From Christensenella minuta (lineage in GTDB: Bacteria; Bacillota; Clostridia; Christensenellales; Christensenellaceae), in contig NZ_CP029256.1 of the NCBI RefSeq assembly GCF_003628755.1, positions 2,065,585-2,129,584 of the forward strand: DNA of 64,000 nucleotides, read 5' to 3'. Position 1 is the stretch's first letter. The number at the start of each line of letters is the position of its first letter. Under the pieces are notes generated by a model. It was not told where the DNA came from, did no database searches, and saw nothing but the letters and a program-made list of their open reading frames with translations. The translations under genes and the position numbers were made by a program. Positions 27,312 to 34,505 of the stretch are shown in pieces.

Positions 27312-29180
27312 TCACCGATCCCTGTCACACCACGGCTGGTAGGTCGTTACAATCTGCTTGAGCCGGCCGATAGCATCCATATCATTATTATTTGCAAGGG
27401 TCAGCATCTGCTCAAACAATTCAAGGTCAAAGGATGTTTCGCCCGGACCCAGCTTAAATATCCGGTTATGCGCCGTCGTATCGAGCCGCTCTTTTTCCTC
27501 AGCCATAGCAAGCTCCTCATAAAGCTTTTCACCCGGGCGCAGCCCGATGATCTCGATGGGAATATCCACATCCGGCTCGTATCCGTAAAAGTGGATCAGT
27601 GTTTTTGCAAGCTCCATGATCTTGACCGGCTTGCCCATATCCAGCACATAAACCGAACCGCTGTTGGCAAGGGCGCCCGCCTGCAGCACCAGCTGCGCTG
27701 CTTCCGGAATCGTCATGAAATAACGCACGATATCCGGATGGGTAACGGTGACCGGGCCTCCGTTCCTGATCTGGTTTTCCATCAGCGGAATGACGCTGCC
27801 GTGCGAGCCGAGCACATTGCCAAACCGCACGCTCATACATTTCATCCCGGTCTTTTTCGCGAAGGACTGCACCGCCATCTCCGTGAGGCGCTTGGTCGCG
27901 CCCATAATGCTGGTCGGGTTCACCGCCTTATCCGTCGAAAGGTTTACAAACCGCTCCACTCCAGCCTCATTTGCCGCCTGCAGGGTGTTCAGCGTGCCCT
28001 GTACATTGTTTTTGATGGCCTCCAGCGGGCAGTCCTCCATCAACGGCACATGCTTATGTGCCGCGGCGTGGAACACGATCTGAGGATGCACCTCGCAAAA
28101 AACCTGCTTCAGCCGTTCAATCTCCCGCACCGAGCCGATCCGTATTTTGACATCCAGCGCATCTCCATACTGCCGTTTCAGCTCGCAATGCAGTTCATAA
28201 GCCGTATTTTCATAAATATCGAAGATGGTCAGGCTCTTGATGTTGAAGCGGGCCGCCTGTCTGCATATTTCGGAACCGATCGATCCGCCGCCGCCTGTTA
28301 CGAGAACATCTTTTCCATTGAGATATACGCCGATGCTGTCCATATCAAGCTGGACTTCTTCGCGGAACAGGATATCGTTCACCCGGATCTCCCGCAGGGG
28401 CGGCGCTCCTTTTTTCTTTTCCGTGTCCATTTCCTGAATCAGCGGAAGGATCCTGACCCGGCAGCCGGTCTTCCGGCACAAGTCGAGGATCTCCGAGAGC
28501 TTTTCTCCCTTCAGCGAGGGGATCGCCACGATGATATCCGATACGCTCCTCTGGGTCACGATCCTGGGAATATCCCGGACAAAGCCAACGACCTCGACGC
28601 CCTGGATCCGCATTTTCTGCTTATTGGCGTCATCGTCTACGGCGACAATATCCCGGTACCTCCCATAGCCGCGCATTTGCGCAATAATCATTGCCGCGCC
28701 GGAACCCGCACCCACAACAAGCAGACTGGCCCGCGCGGGCGATTTACTGTTCTTCCGGATCGAAAGGTGCCGGACCGCCCGGTAACCAAAGCGCGAAACG
28801 CAGAGAAAGACCATCAGCAGCAAGGAAAAAAGCATCTGTATGGAGAGCGGGATATGCAGGTCAAAAGCCAGGTCACATCCAAAACAGATCGCGCTCCCGA
28901 TCACAACGCTGGCGATAATACGCAGGCCCTCCGAGATGCCGCTGTACCTCCACATGCTGTGATACAGCCGGAACAGGTAAAACAGCACGCAGAACAGCAC
29001 CGATAGGAGAGGCCAGGCAAGCCACAGCAAATTTGTACCAAAAGCGGGGCTCAGGCTTTCAAAACGAATACATACGGCAAAATAAAGCGAAAGAAAAACG
29101 GACACGATATCGCACAATACCAGGAACACAATGATCGAATTGCGTGTCCTGTGAATTTTATACGTCTTTTTTTCCTGCAT
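27312..29180 (-). CDS. Membrane-bound UDP-GlcNAc 4,6-dehydratase (PglF/CapD-like)
   Basis: 622 residues. Four N-terminal membrane segments (within about residues 15-125), a Rossmann-like CoA-binding-type domain (LLVVGAGSGAAMI), then the SDR catalytic domain (LVTGGGGSIGSEICRQ; STDKAVNPTSIMGATKR with the T...M...K triad). This is the long PglF/FlaA1-type layout. It converts UDP-GlcNAc to the 4-keto-6-deoxy sugar, the substrate of the aminotransferase encoded next. It is the first biosynthetic gene after the NusG paralogue and the terminator at 29233-29256. Confidence 0.93.
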   Translation of the reverse strand: MQEKKTYKIHRTRNSIIVFLVLCDIVSVFLSLYFAVCIRFESLSPAFGTNLLWLAWPLLSVLFCVLFYLFRLYHSMWRYSGISEGLRIIASVVIGSAICFGCDLAFDLHIPLSIQMLFSLLLMVFLCVSRFGYRAVRHLSIRKNSKSPARASLLVVGAGSGAAMIIAQMRGYGRYRDIVAVDDDANKQKMRIQGVEVVGFVRDIPRIVTQRSVSDIIVAIPSLKGEKLSEILDLCRKTGCRVRILPLIQEMDTEKKKGAPPLREIRVNDILFREEVQLDMDSIGVYLNGKDVLVTGGGGSIGSEICRQAARFNIKSLTIFDIYENTAYELHCELKRQYGDALDVKIRIGSVREIERLKQVFCEVHPQIVFHAAAHKHVPLMEDCPLEAIKNNVQGTLNTLQAANEAGVERFVNLSTDKAVNPTSIMGATKRLTEMAVQSFAKKTGMKCMSVRFGNVLGSHGSVIPLMENQIRNGGPVTVTHPDIVRYFMTIPEAAQLVLQAGALANSGSVYVLDMGKPVKIMELAKTLIHFYGYEPDVDIPIEIIGLRPGEKLYEELAMAEEKERLDTTAHNRIFKLGPGETSFDLELFEQMLTLANNNDMDAIGRLKQIVTTYQPWCDRDR

Positions 29181-29232
29181 GGCCCCTCACCCCCTTAGAT
29201 GCAATTAATTATTTTTAAATATTTCAGCCAAA

Positions 29233-29256
29233 TAAAAAGCCGAACAATTGTTCAGC
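29233..29256 (-). terminator. Intrinsic terminator between the NusG paralogue and the polysaccharide genes
   Basis: On the minus strand the sequence AGCTGAACAATTGTTCGGCT forms an inverted repeat (one mismatch) followed by TTTTTA. It lies 19 bases after the stop of the NusG-like gene and about 50 bases before the first biosynthetic gene. A terminator here fits control of the whole operon by antitermination through the NusG paralogue. Confidence 0.8.
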
Positions 29257-29275
29257 TCCCTCAGCTTTCTTTCTT

Positions 29276-29785
29276 TTATATCTGCTCTGGTGCGTCAAAC
29301 CACTGAAACGACATCCAGACATCCTTGACATGGCTCCCGACCTTAATTTCCACCATGGCGCTGCGCCTGTGTTTATTTACCTTTTTTATCATGCCCTCGT
29401 AATCCGCAAGCGGCCCGTCTATGATCTTGATATGGTCTCCCTCCATAACAGCCTGAGACAGGCGGATCACCCCATGATAACGCAAAACCCATTCCGCAAA
29501 CTTCAGGTCGTCCCCGCGCAGCTCAAAACCATCGTCGTATTTCAGACAGCCGGTCAGCTGGCTGATCCCATAAAACAAACCGAAATTCAGAGGTGTTTCC
29601 GAATATAAAAAAATATACCCCGGCAGGAGCACATGCCGGCGTTTTTCCCAGGTTCCTTTTTTCTTCTCCTCCCGCTCATACCTTGGGACAAGCGAATAAC
29701 AGCCGCAAATACGCCTGATTTTATCCGCTACTTTCTCTTCCTCCCCGGAATAGCAGGATACGCAATAGCAATAGGGAAATTTCAT
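29276..29785 (-). CDS. NusG paralogue, probable operon-specific antiterminator (LoaP-like)
   Basis: 169 residues from ATG 29785. The N-terminal NGN domain (YCVSCYSGEEEKVADKIRR, VLLPGYIFLYSE) and the C-terminal KOW motif (GDHIKIIDGPLADYEGMIKKV) give the complete NusG fold. It is not the housekeeping nusG, which sits beside secE and rplK. NusG paralogues at the head of polysaccharide or antibiotic operons (LoaP in Firmicutes, UpxY and RfaH elsewhere) promote reading through terminators. The terminator just downstream fits this. The ribosome binding site is weak (AGGTTAGGGTG). Confidence 0.88.
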   Translation of the reverse strand: MKFPYCYCVSCYSGEEEKVADKIRRICGCYSLVPRYEREEKKKGTWEKRRHVLLPGYIFLYSETPLNFGLFYGISQLTGCLKYDDGFELRGDDLKFAEWVLRYHGVIRLSQAVMEGDHIKIIDGPLADYEGMIKKVNKHRRSAMVEIKVGSHVKDVWMSFQWFDAPEQI

Positions 29786-30003
29786 CACCCTAACCTACAC
29801 CGCCTATAAGTCTATGCAGGGATCACGCCACGCTGCCTGCGTTGTACGCTCCCATACACGGATTGTATTCAAGCTGTCAACTTTGTAAGCAGATGTAAAG
29901 CCATGGATGAGATAGCTGCATTTAAATTATACAGTACGTCAAAGTATAGTAATACGCACTTGTTTTTTGGTGAACTTTCATTATAATAAAAGATAGAGGA
30001 AAT

Positions 30004-30023
30004 CGCTTTCTGTAAGGAAAGCG
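30004..30023. repeat. Inverted repeat CGCTTTC/GAAAGCG
   Basis: Perfect 7-base arms with a 6-base spacer, not followed by a T run on either strand, so not a typical terminator. It lies in the promoter region of the polysaccharide operon near the recombinase gene. Role unknown. Confidence 0.55.
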
Positions 30024-30051
30024 GTAAGCTGGTCAACTGTGATATCGTTAG

Positions 30052-30075
30052 TACTTTTGAGTATACTTTTGAGTA
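30052..30075. repeat. Tandem repeat of TACTTTTGAGTA (two exact copies)
   Basis: Two exact, adjoining 12-base copies at 30052-30063 and 30064-30075, followed by TAATTTT. They lie just downstream of the serine recombinase gene and upstream of the polysaccharide operon start. They could be a binding site for the recombinase or for a regulator; chance in AT-rich DNA is less likely for two exact copies. Confidence 0.75.
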
Positions 30076-30103
30076 TAATTTTGCGAATTATTTTTTCGGG
30101 CTG

Positions 30104-30706
30104 TTATATTTGAAATTCTTTTATCTTCTTAAAAAAATAGGTCCGGCCTATCTCTAATTTTTCAAGCGCTTCCCTGAGCGGGATTCCCCCATTCCTCCAA
30201 AGAGCTGCCACTTCCCGGAAATTTGAGGGAACCTCCATTTTTTGCCTGCCGAATTTTACTCCCCGCGCCTTGGCGGCGGCAATTCCCTCCGCCTGCCGCG
30301 CCCGGATGTTTTCCCGTTCCTTCTGCGCGACATAGGACAATATCTGTAATACCAGATCGGCAATGAATATCCCCGTCAGGTCGTCTCCCTTTTGCCGCGT
30401 ATCCAGCAGCGGCATATCAAGAACCACAACGTCCGCCTGCTTTTCGCGTGTCATGATCCGCCACTGGTCCATGATTTCGGCATAATTCCTTCCAAGCCTG
30501 TCAATAGAGCTGATGAATACCACGTCGCCCTTTTTCAGCCGCCTTAAAAGTTTCTTATATTTAGGCCGCTCGAAATCCTTCCCGCTCTGTTTGTCGATAA
30601 AAATGTTCTCCTTTTGGATTCCTTCTTTCAGCAGGGCGGAAATTTGCCTGTCCTCATGCTGCTCTTTTGTCGATACTCGTGCATATCCATATTCTCTTTG
30701 TTCCAT
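30104..30706 (-). CDS. Serine recombinase (resolvase/invertase family)
   Basis: 200 residues. The catalytic domain begins YGYARVSTKEQ with nucleophile Ser12, and continues with the SIDRLGRN motif (Arg residues of the active site) and the helix E region QKERENIRARQAEGI. A short C-terminal helix-turn-helix follows (PLREALEKLEIGRTYFFKKI). Size and order match small resolvases and DNA invertases. It lies directly upstream of the polysaccharide operon with its own start (AGGGGAA site). It may be a mobile-element remnant or may act on local DNA. Confidence 0.92.
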   Translation of the reverse strand: MEQREYGYARVSTKEQHEDRQISALLKEGIQKENIFIDKQSGKDFERPKYKKLLRRLKKGDVVFISSIDRLGRNYAEIMDQWRIMTREKQADVVVLDMPLLDTRQKGDDLTGIFIADLVLQILSYVAQKERENIRARQAEGIAAAKARGVKFGRQKMEVPSNFREVAALWRNGGIPLREALEKLEIGRTYFFKKIKEFQI

Positions 30707-30871
30707 ACTGTTCCCCTATTCATATTTTCTGATGTTTTTTCACTAATATTCATTGTAGAGGAACATTCCTTTTCATCCGATTAAAATTTGTAAATGAAGA
30801 GAGAGCATAAAAAATTCATTTTTGCGCTTGCAGGGATTCAGAAACGCTTTTTTATGGGAAAAGGGAAACCG

Positions 30872-30905
30872 CAAAAAGCCCCGCCTGAGTATACCAGGCG
30901 GGGCC
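30872..30905 (-). terminator. Intrinsic terminator of the small acidic protein gene
   Basis: A 10-base GC-rich stem (GCCCCGCCTG with CAGGCGGGGC) has a 7-base loop, followed by TTTTTG on the minus strand, 20 bases after the stop of the gene at 30925. Confidence 0.92.
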
Positions 30906-30924
30906 TAAAATTCCGGCAGTATTT

Positions 30925-31092
30925 TTATCGATTCTTCGGCTCCGGTTCGTCTTCGTCTATATCGTCAAAGCGCAGAAAGGCCGCAGAGACGCCGTCGTCT
31001 TTGAATTCTTCCACATCCGCGGGCTTCGTATCCGTCATCACGACTTCATCTTCTTCCACGAATTCACCGGGATTGATATCTCTTTTGCTCAT
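30925..31092 (-). CDS. Small acidic protein of unknown function
   Basis: 55 residues from ATG 31092, chosen because a perfect AAAGGAGGT lies at the right distance; the frame extends further upstream without a site. The protein begins MSKRDINPGEF and is rich in Asp and Glu (EEDEVV, DDIDEDEPEPKN), with no membrane segment and no recognised domain. A strong site and its own terminator support that it is a real, single-gene unit. It is divergent from the cupin gene. Confidence 0.7.
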   Translation of the reverse strand: MSKRDINPGEFVEEDEVVMTDTKPADVEEFKDDGVSAAFLRFDDIDEDEPEPKNR

Positions 31093-31122
31093 AACAATTA
31101 CCTCCTTTGATTGTGATTTATT

Positions 31123-31158
31123 GTTAAACCCATTTCCCGCAGTTAAACCGTTTCCCGC
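31123..31158. repeat. Direct repeat GTTAAACC(C)nTTTCCCGC in a divergent promoter region
   Basis: Two near-identical copies (31123-31140 and 31142-31158) differ by one inserted base and one substitution. Their start-to-start distance is 19 bases, close to two helical turns. They lie between the divergent acidic-protein and cupin genes, as expected for a regulator binding site. The regulator is unknown. Confidence 0.55.
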
Positions 31159-31226
31159 CAAAATATGTGGTTTGGCCGGCCGGGAAAGGCTTATTAAAAT
31201 AAGAGAAACAGAAGGAGGCAAAACTT

Positions 31227-31580
31227 ATGGATCAATTGATGAAAAATATTGAAACCGCGACCGTTCTGCCCTTTGCCGGCCTTGTAGATTACGCGCCCGG
31301 CCAGGTGGCGAGCAAAACGCTTGCACAAAACGACGCGGTAAGCCTTACATTGTTTGCGTTTGCCAAGGGAGAAGAAATCAGCACGCACGAATCCCACGGA
31401 GACGCGCTCGTGATCGCGCTTGACGGTATTGGAGAAATCACGATCGACGGGGAAAAGCACCCCCTGCGCGCCGGCGAGGCGATCCTGATGCCCGCTCGTC
31501 ATCCCCACGCCGTTTATGCTGTGGAAAAATTCAAAATGTTTTTGGCCGTCGTTTTTCCGTCCAAGCCGGAAGGCGAATAA
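31227..31580 (+). CDS. Cupin domain protein
   Basis: 117 residues, one cupin barrel. Motif 1 (ISTHESHGDALVIALDGIGEI, with the metal-binding His and Glu positions) and motif 2 (LMPARHPHAVYAVE) are visible. Members range from metal-dependent enzymes to simple sensors; nothing fixes the role here. An excellent AGGAGG site precedes the ATG. A possible promoter (TTGGCC, 17 bases, TAAAAT) lies just upstream of the leader. Confidence 0.88.
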   Translation: MDQLMKNIETATVLPFAGLVDYAPGQVASKTLAQNDAVSLTLFAFAKGEEISTHESHGDALVIALDGIGEITIDGEKHPLRAGEAILMPARHPHAVYAVEKFKMFLAVVFPSKPEGE

Positions 31581-31754
31581 ACAGTCATCGGCGCGCATAG
31601 CCGGTTTATAAGGGGAATATTGGGTTTATCCCATAACAGGCGCCGGTTGGAAAATACCGCGGCGTTATCATGCAATGTTTTCTCCCGGCACGGCGGGGCG
31701 CCCTGTAGGGAAACCCGGAAAAGGAAACAATGCGACAATAAGGAGGTCTAAGGT

Positions 31755-31946
31755 ATGAAAAAAGCGGTAATCGAAGATGGCTGCATTGGCTGCGGCCTTT
31801 GCGAAAGCGTATGTCCGGAAGTGTTCCGTATGACGGATTGTAACGTCGCGGAGGTTTACGGCGAAATTACGCCGGACAATGAGGAAAGCGCTTTTGAGGC
31901 GGAAAGCGGCTGCCCGGTGAGCGTCATCTCCATCAACGACGATTAA
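31755..31946 (+). CDS. Single-cluster 4Fe-4S ferredoxin
   Basis: 63 residues. CIGCGLC (Cys10, 13, 16) and a later Cys before Pro (SGCPVSVI) form the ligand set of one 4Fe-4S cluster, as in Thermotoga-type ferredoxins; Cys20 is extra. The acidic, small protein carries electrons in anaerobic metabolism. AGGAGGT lies 7 bases before the ATG. It is followed by a strong terminator. Confidence 0.93.
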   Translation: MKKAVIEDGCIGCGLCESVCPEVFRMTDCNVAEVYGEITPDNEESAFEAESGCPVSVISINDD

Positions 31947-31962
31947 GGCACGACGATTTTAT

Positions 31963-32005
31963 GCAAAAGCCTGCCGCAGGCGCGGCAGGCTTTTGCTGTT
32001 TTTTC
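31963..32005 (+). terminator. Intrinsic terminator after the ferredoxin gene
   Basis: A 13-base perfect stem (GCAAAAGCCTGCC with GGCAGGCTTTTGC) is followed by TGTTTTTT. Confidence 0.93.
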
Positions 32006-32023
32006 CCTCCTTGTGTTAAAATA
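31994..32023 (+). promoter_or_regulatory. Candidate promoter of the DUF2461 gene
   Basis: TTGCTG, 18 bases, then TAAAAT. The -35 box overlaps the end of the ferredoxin terminator. The -10 box lies about 20 bases before the start codon of the next gene, giving a short leader. Confidence 0.5.
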
Positions 32024-32043
32024 AATACAGGAGGGAAAATATC

Positions 32044-32727
32044 ATGCCTATTTCAAAGCAAACGCTTAATTTCTTAGCGCAAAATAAATTCAACAACAGC
32101 AGGGAATGGTTCCGCGCGCATAAGCCGGAATACCAGGAATATGTGCTTGCGCCCATGGCAGAGCTTGTGAACCTGCTTGCCCCTACCATACAAAAGATCG
32201 ATCCGCTGATTATTACTGAACCCAAGGTGGGAAAAGCCATCTCGCGTATCTATCGTGACACGCGTTTTTCCCGTGATAAATCCCTGTACCGCGAGGTAAT
32301 GTGGATTGTGTTTGCGCGCAGCAAAAGTGAATTTGGCTGCCTGCCGGGGTTTGTGCTCGAATTTTCCCCGCAGGGCTTCCGTTATGGCTGCGGATATTAC
32401 GGCGCTCCACCGCGTACCATGGAAATGATCCGCAGGATGGCCCTCGAAGGCGACAAGGCGTTCCAAAAGGCGTTCCGTGCCATGAAAAAGCAGGACATTT
32501 TTACGCTGGAGGGCGAATTTTATAAACGAAGCAAATGTCCGGACGCACCGAAGGACATGCGCAGCTGGCTTGACCGCAAAAACCTTGACTGGATGCGAAA
32601 CAGCACGGATGCGAGCCTTCTGTTTTCGCCGGATTTATACAAGACGCTTTCGGATGGTTTCACGCTGCTCGCGCCCTTTTATGATTTCCTGTGCAAGGTG
32701 GAAGAACGGCTTTTGGCCGAGGCCTGA
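32044..32727 (+). CDS. DUF2461 family protein
   Basis: 227 residues, normal for the family. Conserved pieces: LNFLAQNKFNNSREWFRAHKPEY at the start, ISRIYRDTRFSRDKSLYRE in the middle, GFRYGCGYYG later. DUF2461 proteins are widespread and uncharacterised. The gene stands alone with its own AGGAGGG site and candidate promoter. Confidence 0.92.
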   Translation: MPISKQTLNFLAQNKFNNSREWFRAHKPEYQEYVLAPMAELVNLLAPTIQKIDPLIITEPKVGKAISRIYRDTRFSRDKSLYREVMWIVFARSKSEFGCLPGFVLEFSPQGFRYGCGYYGAPPRTMEMIRRMALEGDKAFQKAFRAMKKQDIFTLEGEFYKRSKCPDAPKDMRSWLDRKNLDWMRNSTDASLLFSPDLYKTLSDGFTLLAPFYDFLCKVEERLLAEA

Positions 32728-32816
32728 ATTCACACTTTTTTTACAAATTCAGACGTTTAAAATCCTGCTATGTTGGTATTATTTAAATAAGAAGCAAGAA
32801 AAGGAGATGGATAAAA

Positions 32817-33254
32817 ATGGCAGGATTAATTCCATTTGGTCACCGGCATGGTCTTTCAAAGGGATTTGACGATCTCGGTTTTTGGGACGGAAGTTTCATG
32901 CGCAATTTCTTCAACGGATCGGATGGATTCACCAATTTCAGGGTGGACGTCAAGGATAAGGACGACCGCTATGAGGTTGACGCCGATCTTCCGGGCCTTC
33001 ACCGGGAGATGATCGACGTTTCCTATGACGATGGAATCCTTACGATCAGTGCAGACATGAATGAGGAGTCCAAGACCGAAAAAGACAATTATGTGGTGAA
33101 TGAGCGCCGTATGGGCCGTGTTTCCCGTTCGTTCTCGGTGAGCGACGTCAAAGAAGACGACATCACTGCGGAATACAAAGACGGCGTTTTGAAAGTCGTT
33201 CTTCCGAAGAATGGCGAAGAAAAGAAAAAATCCAAAAAAATTGACATCAGGTGA
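32817..33254 (+). CDS. Small heat shock protein, Hsp20/alpha-crystallin family
   Basis: 145 residues. An N-terminal arm with SFMRNFFN is followed by an alpha-crystallin domain (FRVDVKDKDDRYEVDADLPGL to DGVLKVVLPK, the last being the GVL-type strand) and a Lys-rich tail. It acts as an ATP-independent holdase. AAGGAGAT precedes the ATG. No CIRCE element is seen upstream. A very strong terminator follows. Confidence 0.95.
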   Translation: MAGLIPFGHRHGLSKGFDDLGFWDGSFMRNFFNGSDGFTNFRVDVKDKDDRYEVDADLPGLHREMIDVSYDDGILTISADMNEESKTEKDNYVVNERRMGRVSRSFSVSDVKEDDITAEYKDGVLKVVLPKNGEEKKKSKKIDIR

Positions 33255-33264
33255 CAAAAAGAAG

Positions 33265-33304
33265 CAAAGAGGCCTGCATCATTTCTGTGATGCAGGCCTC
33301 TTTG
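33265..33304 (+). terminator. Strong terminator after the Hsp20 gene
   Basis: A perfect 17-base stem (33265-33281 with 33288-33304) with a 6-base loop. It begins CAAAGAGG and ends CCTCTTTG. It lies between convergent units and may serve both strands, though T runs are short. Confidence 0.88.
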
Positions 33305-33395
33305 CAACTAAGTATATTATAAGGAAGAAACTTAATCTCTTTACAAACGCATCTGCCGTGAAGGATGGCGGCGTACCGCCCGCTTCCGGCCTTCC

Positions 33396-34448
33396 TCAGA
33401 GGATTTTCCCGATCCCATCCTCGCCTTCAACGACCCCGATGGTAAACTCGAACTCCTTCGTTTCGCCCGGTGCAAGCATGACCAGCTGTCCGCGTTCACG
33501 CGCGGCGGCGCGGCCCTCCGGCAGGCTGTTCGACGGCTCGAGGCCTACCACATAGTCACCCTCTCCCATCATTTTCCATTCGCCGAAATTTGTGAACTGC
33601 GCACGGTTGAATTTTACGTATCCGCCCAGACCGAGCTTTTTATTATACAGGCAGGCATAGCTCTCGTCGCCCTTTACCTTGGGGATATCATGATAGAACA
33701 CCTGCTCGTTATAGCCATGCGCAGGCGCTTCAAACTTCATGTAACGGTCAATATCTTTTTCACCCTCCGCGTCCCGCGCGCGCACCTTTGTGCCCTCCGG
33801 CTCGATCAGCACAGTATCCTCGCTGACGAGCGGATAGCCAAAGTTACAGTGGTAAAGCAGCATCAGCGGCGCTTGCGTATGGCCGCAATTTTCCACACGG
33901 TCGCGCACATGCACGCACGCTTCGCCCATTTTCACCATGAATTCACGTGTCAGCACCATGTTTTCGCCAAACACAGCACTTTCTGCAACTTTCCCGCGGA
34001 TGCGGATCACATAATCGCCGTCCTCCCATTCCCTGCTGACGCCTACGTCGCAGGCGGGCGTATTGCTGATCCTTCCGTGCAGACCAAGCGTATCACCCGC
34101 GTCTGTGCACGGCGCGCCCATATAGGTAAGACCGCAGGTTGTCATAAGCCCCGCGAAAAAACCGCGCAGGAAGCCCAGCCCGTCTTTTTCAAAATAGGCC
34201 GGATTTACGACCCCCGGTTTTCCGATATACGCGATGGGCGTTCCCTTATATTCCGCCCATGCAATATCCATCCCCCGCGAAGGAAGGATCGAAAACGAAA
34301 ATCCGCCGCCCGTTTTCACATCAATGACGCGCACGCCATCCGCTTTGCCCGCGGTCAGCATTCCCTCGCGCGCATCCGCGATCTGCGACATATCCCCTAC
34401 GTATTTACCCAATTCCTCTTTTGTCACTTTTTTCCCGAATAATTCCAT
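33396..34448 (-). CDS. DUF4432 (aldose 1-epimerase-like) protein
   Basis: 350 residues. The aldose-epimerase-like pieces are GGGFSFSILPSRGMDIAWAEYKG, LHGRISNTPA, LLYHCNFGYPLV and VVGLEPSNSLPEGR, typical of DUF4432. Relatives are found in sugar-catabolic loci and probably mutarotate or epimerise a sugar or its phosphate. It is the last gene of the minus-strand sugar operon, after the FGGY kinase. An AGGAGG-type site lies upstream. The substrate is unknown. Confidence 0.88.
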   Translation of the reverse strand: MELFGKKVTKEELGKYVGDMSQIADAREGMLTAGKADGVRVIDVKTGGGFSFSILPSRGMDIAWAEYKGTPIAYIGKPGVVNPAYFEKDGLGFLRGFFAGLMTTCGLTYMGAPCTDAGDTLGLHGRISNTPACDVGVSREWEDGDYVIRIRGKVAESAVFGENMVLTREFMVKMGEACVHVRDRVENCGHTQAPLMLLYHCNFGYPLVSEDTVLIEPEGTKVRARDAEGEKDIDRYMKFEAPAHGYNEQVFYHDIPKVKGDESYACLYNKKLGLGGYVKFNRAQFTNFGEWKMMGEGDYVVGLEPSNSLPEGRAAARERGQLVMLAPGETKEFEFTIGVVEGEDGIGKIL

Positions 34449-34464
34449 TACTTGCCTCCTGTTT

Positions 34465-34500
34465 AAAACGGCGGAACAGAATCCATTCCGTTCCGCCGCC
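34465..34500 (-). terminator. Hairpin between the FGGY kinase and DUF4432 genes
   Basis: GGCGGAAC and GTTCCGCC pair around a 12-base loop and are followed by GTTTTAAAC on the minus strand. It may be a partial terminator or a processing signal inside the operon. Confidence 0.6.
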
Positions 34501-34505
34501 GCGCC

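Larger units (their letters stand above)
29786..30103 (-). promoter_or_regulatory. Promoter/leader region of the exopolysaccharide operon
   Basis: 318 bases without a gene between the recombinase and the NusG paralogue. A perfect TATAAT lies at 29926-29931 on the minus strand, about 140 bases before the first start codon, but no good -35 box is at the right distance. The region also holds a 7-base inverted repeat (30004-30010 with 30017-30023) and a tandem 12-base repeat (30052-30075). The operon promoter almost certainly lies here; its exact position is uncertain. Confidence 0.5.

Noticed and set aside
27303-29006. Long plus-strand open frame (567 codons) antisense to the PglF-like gene
   Set aside because: It mirrors a clear dehydratase gene, has no ribosome binding site, and its translation is His/Arg-rich without domains.
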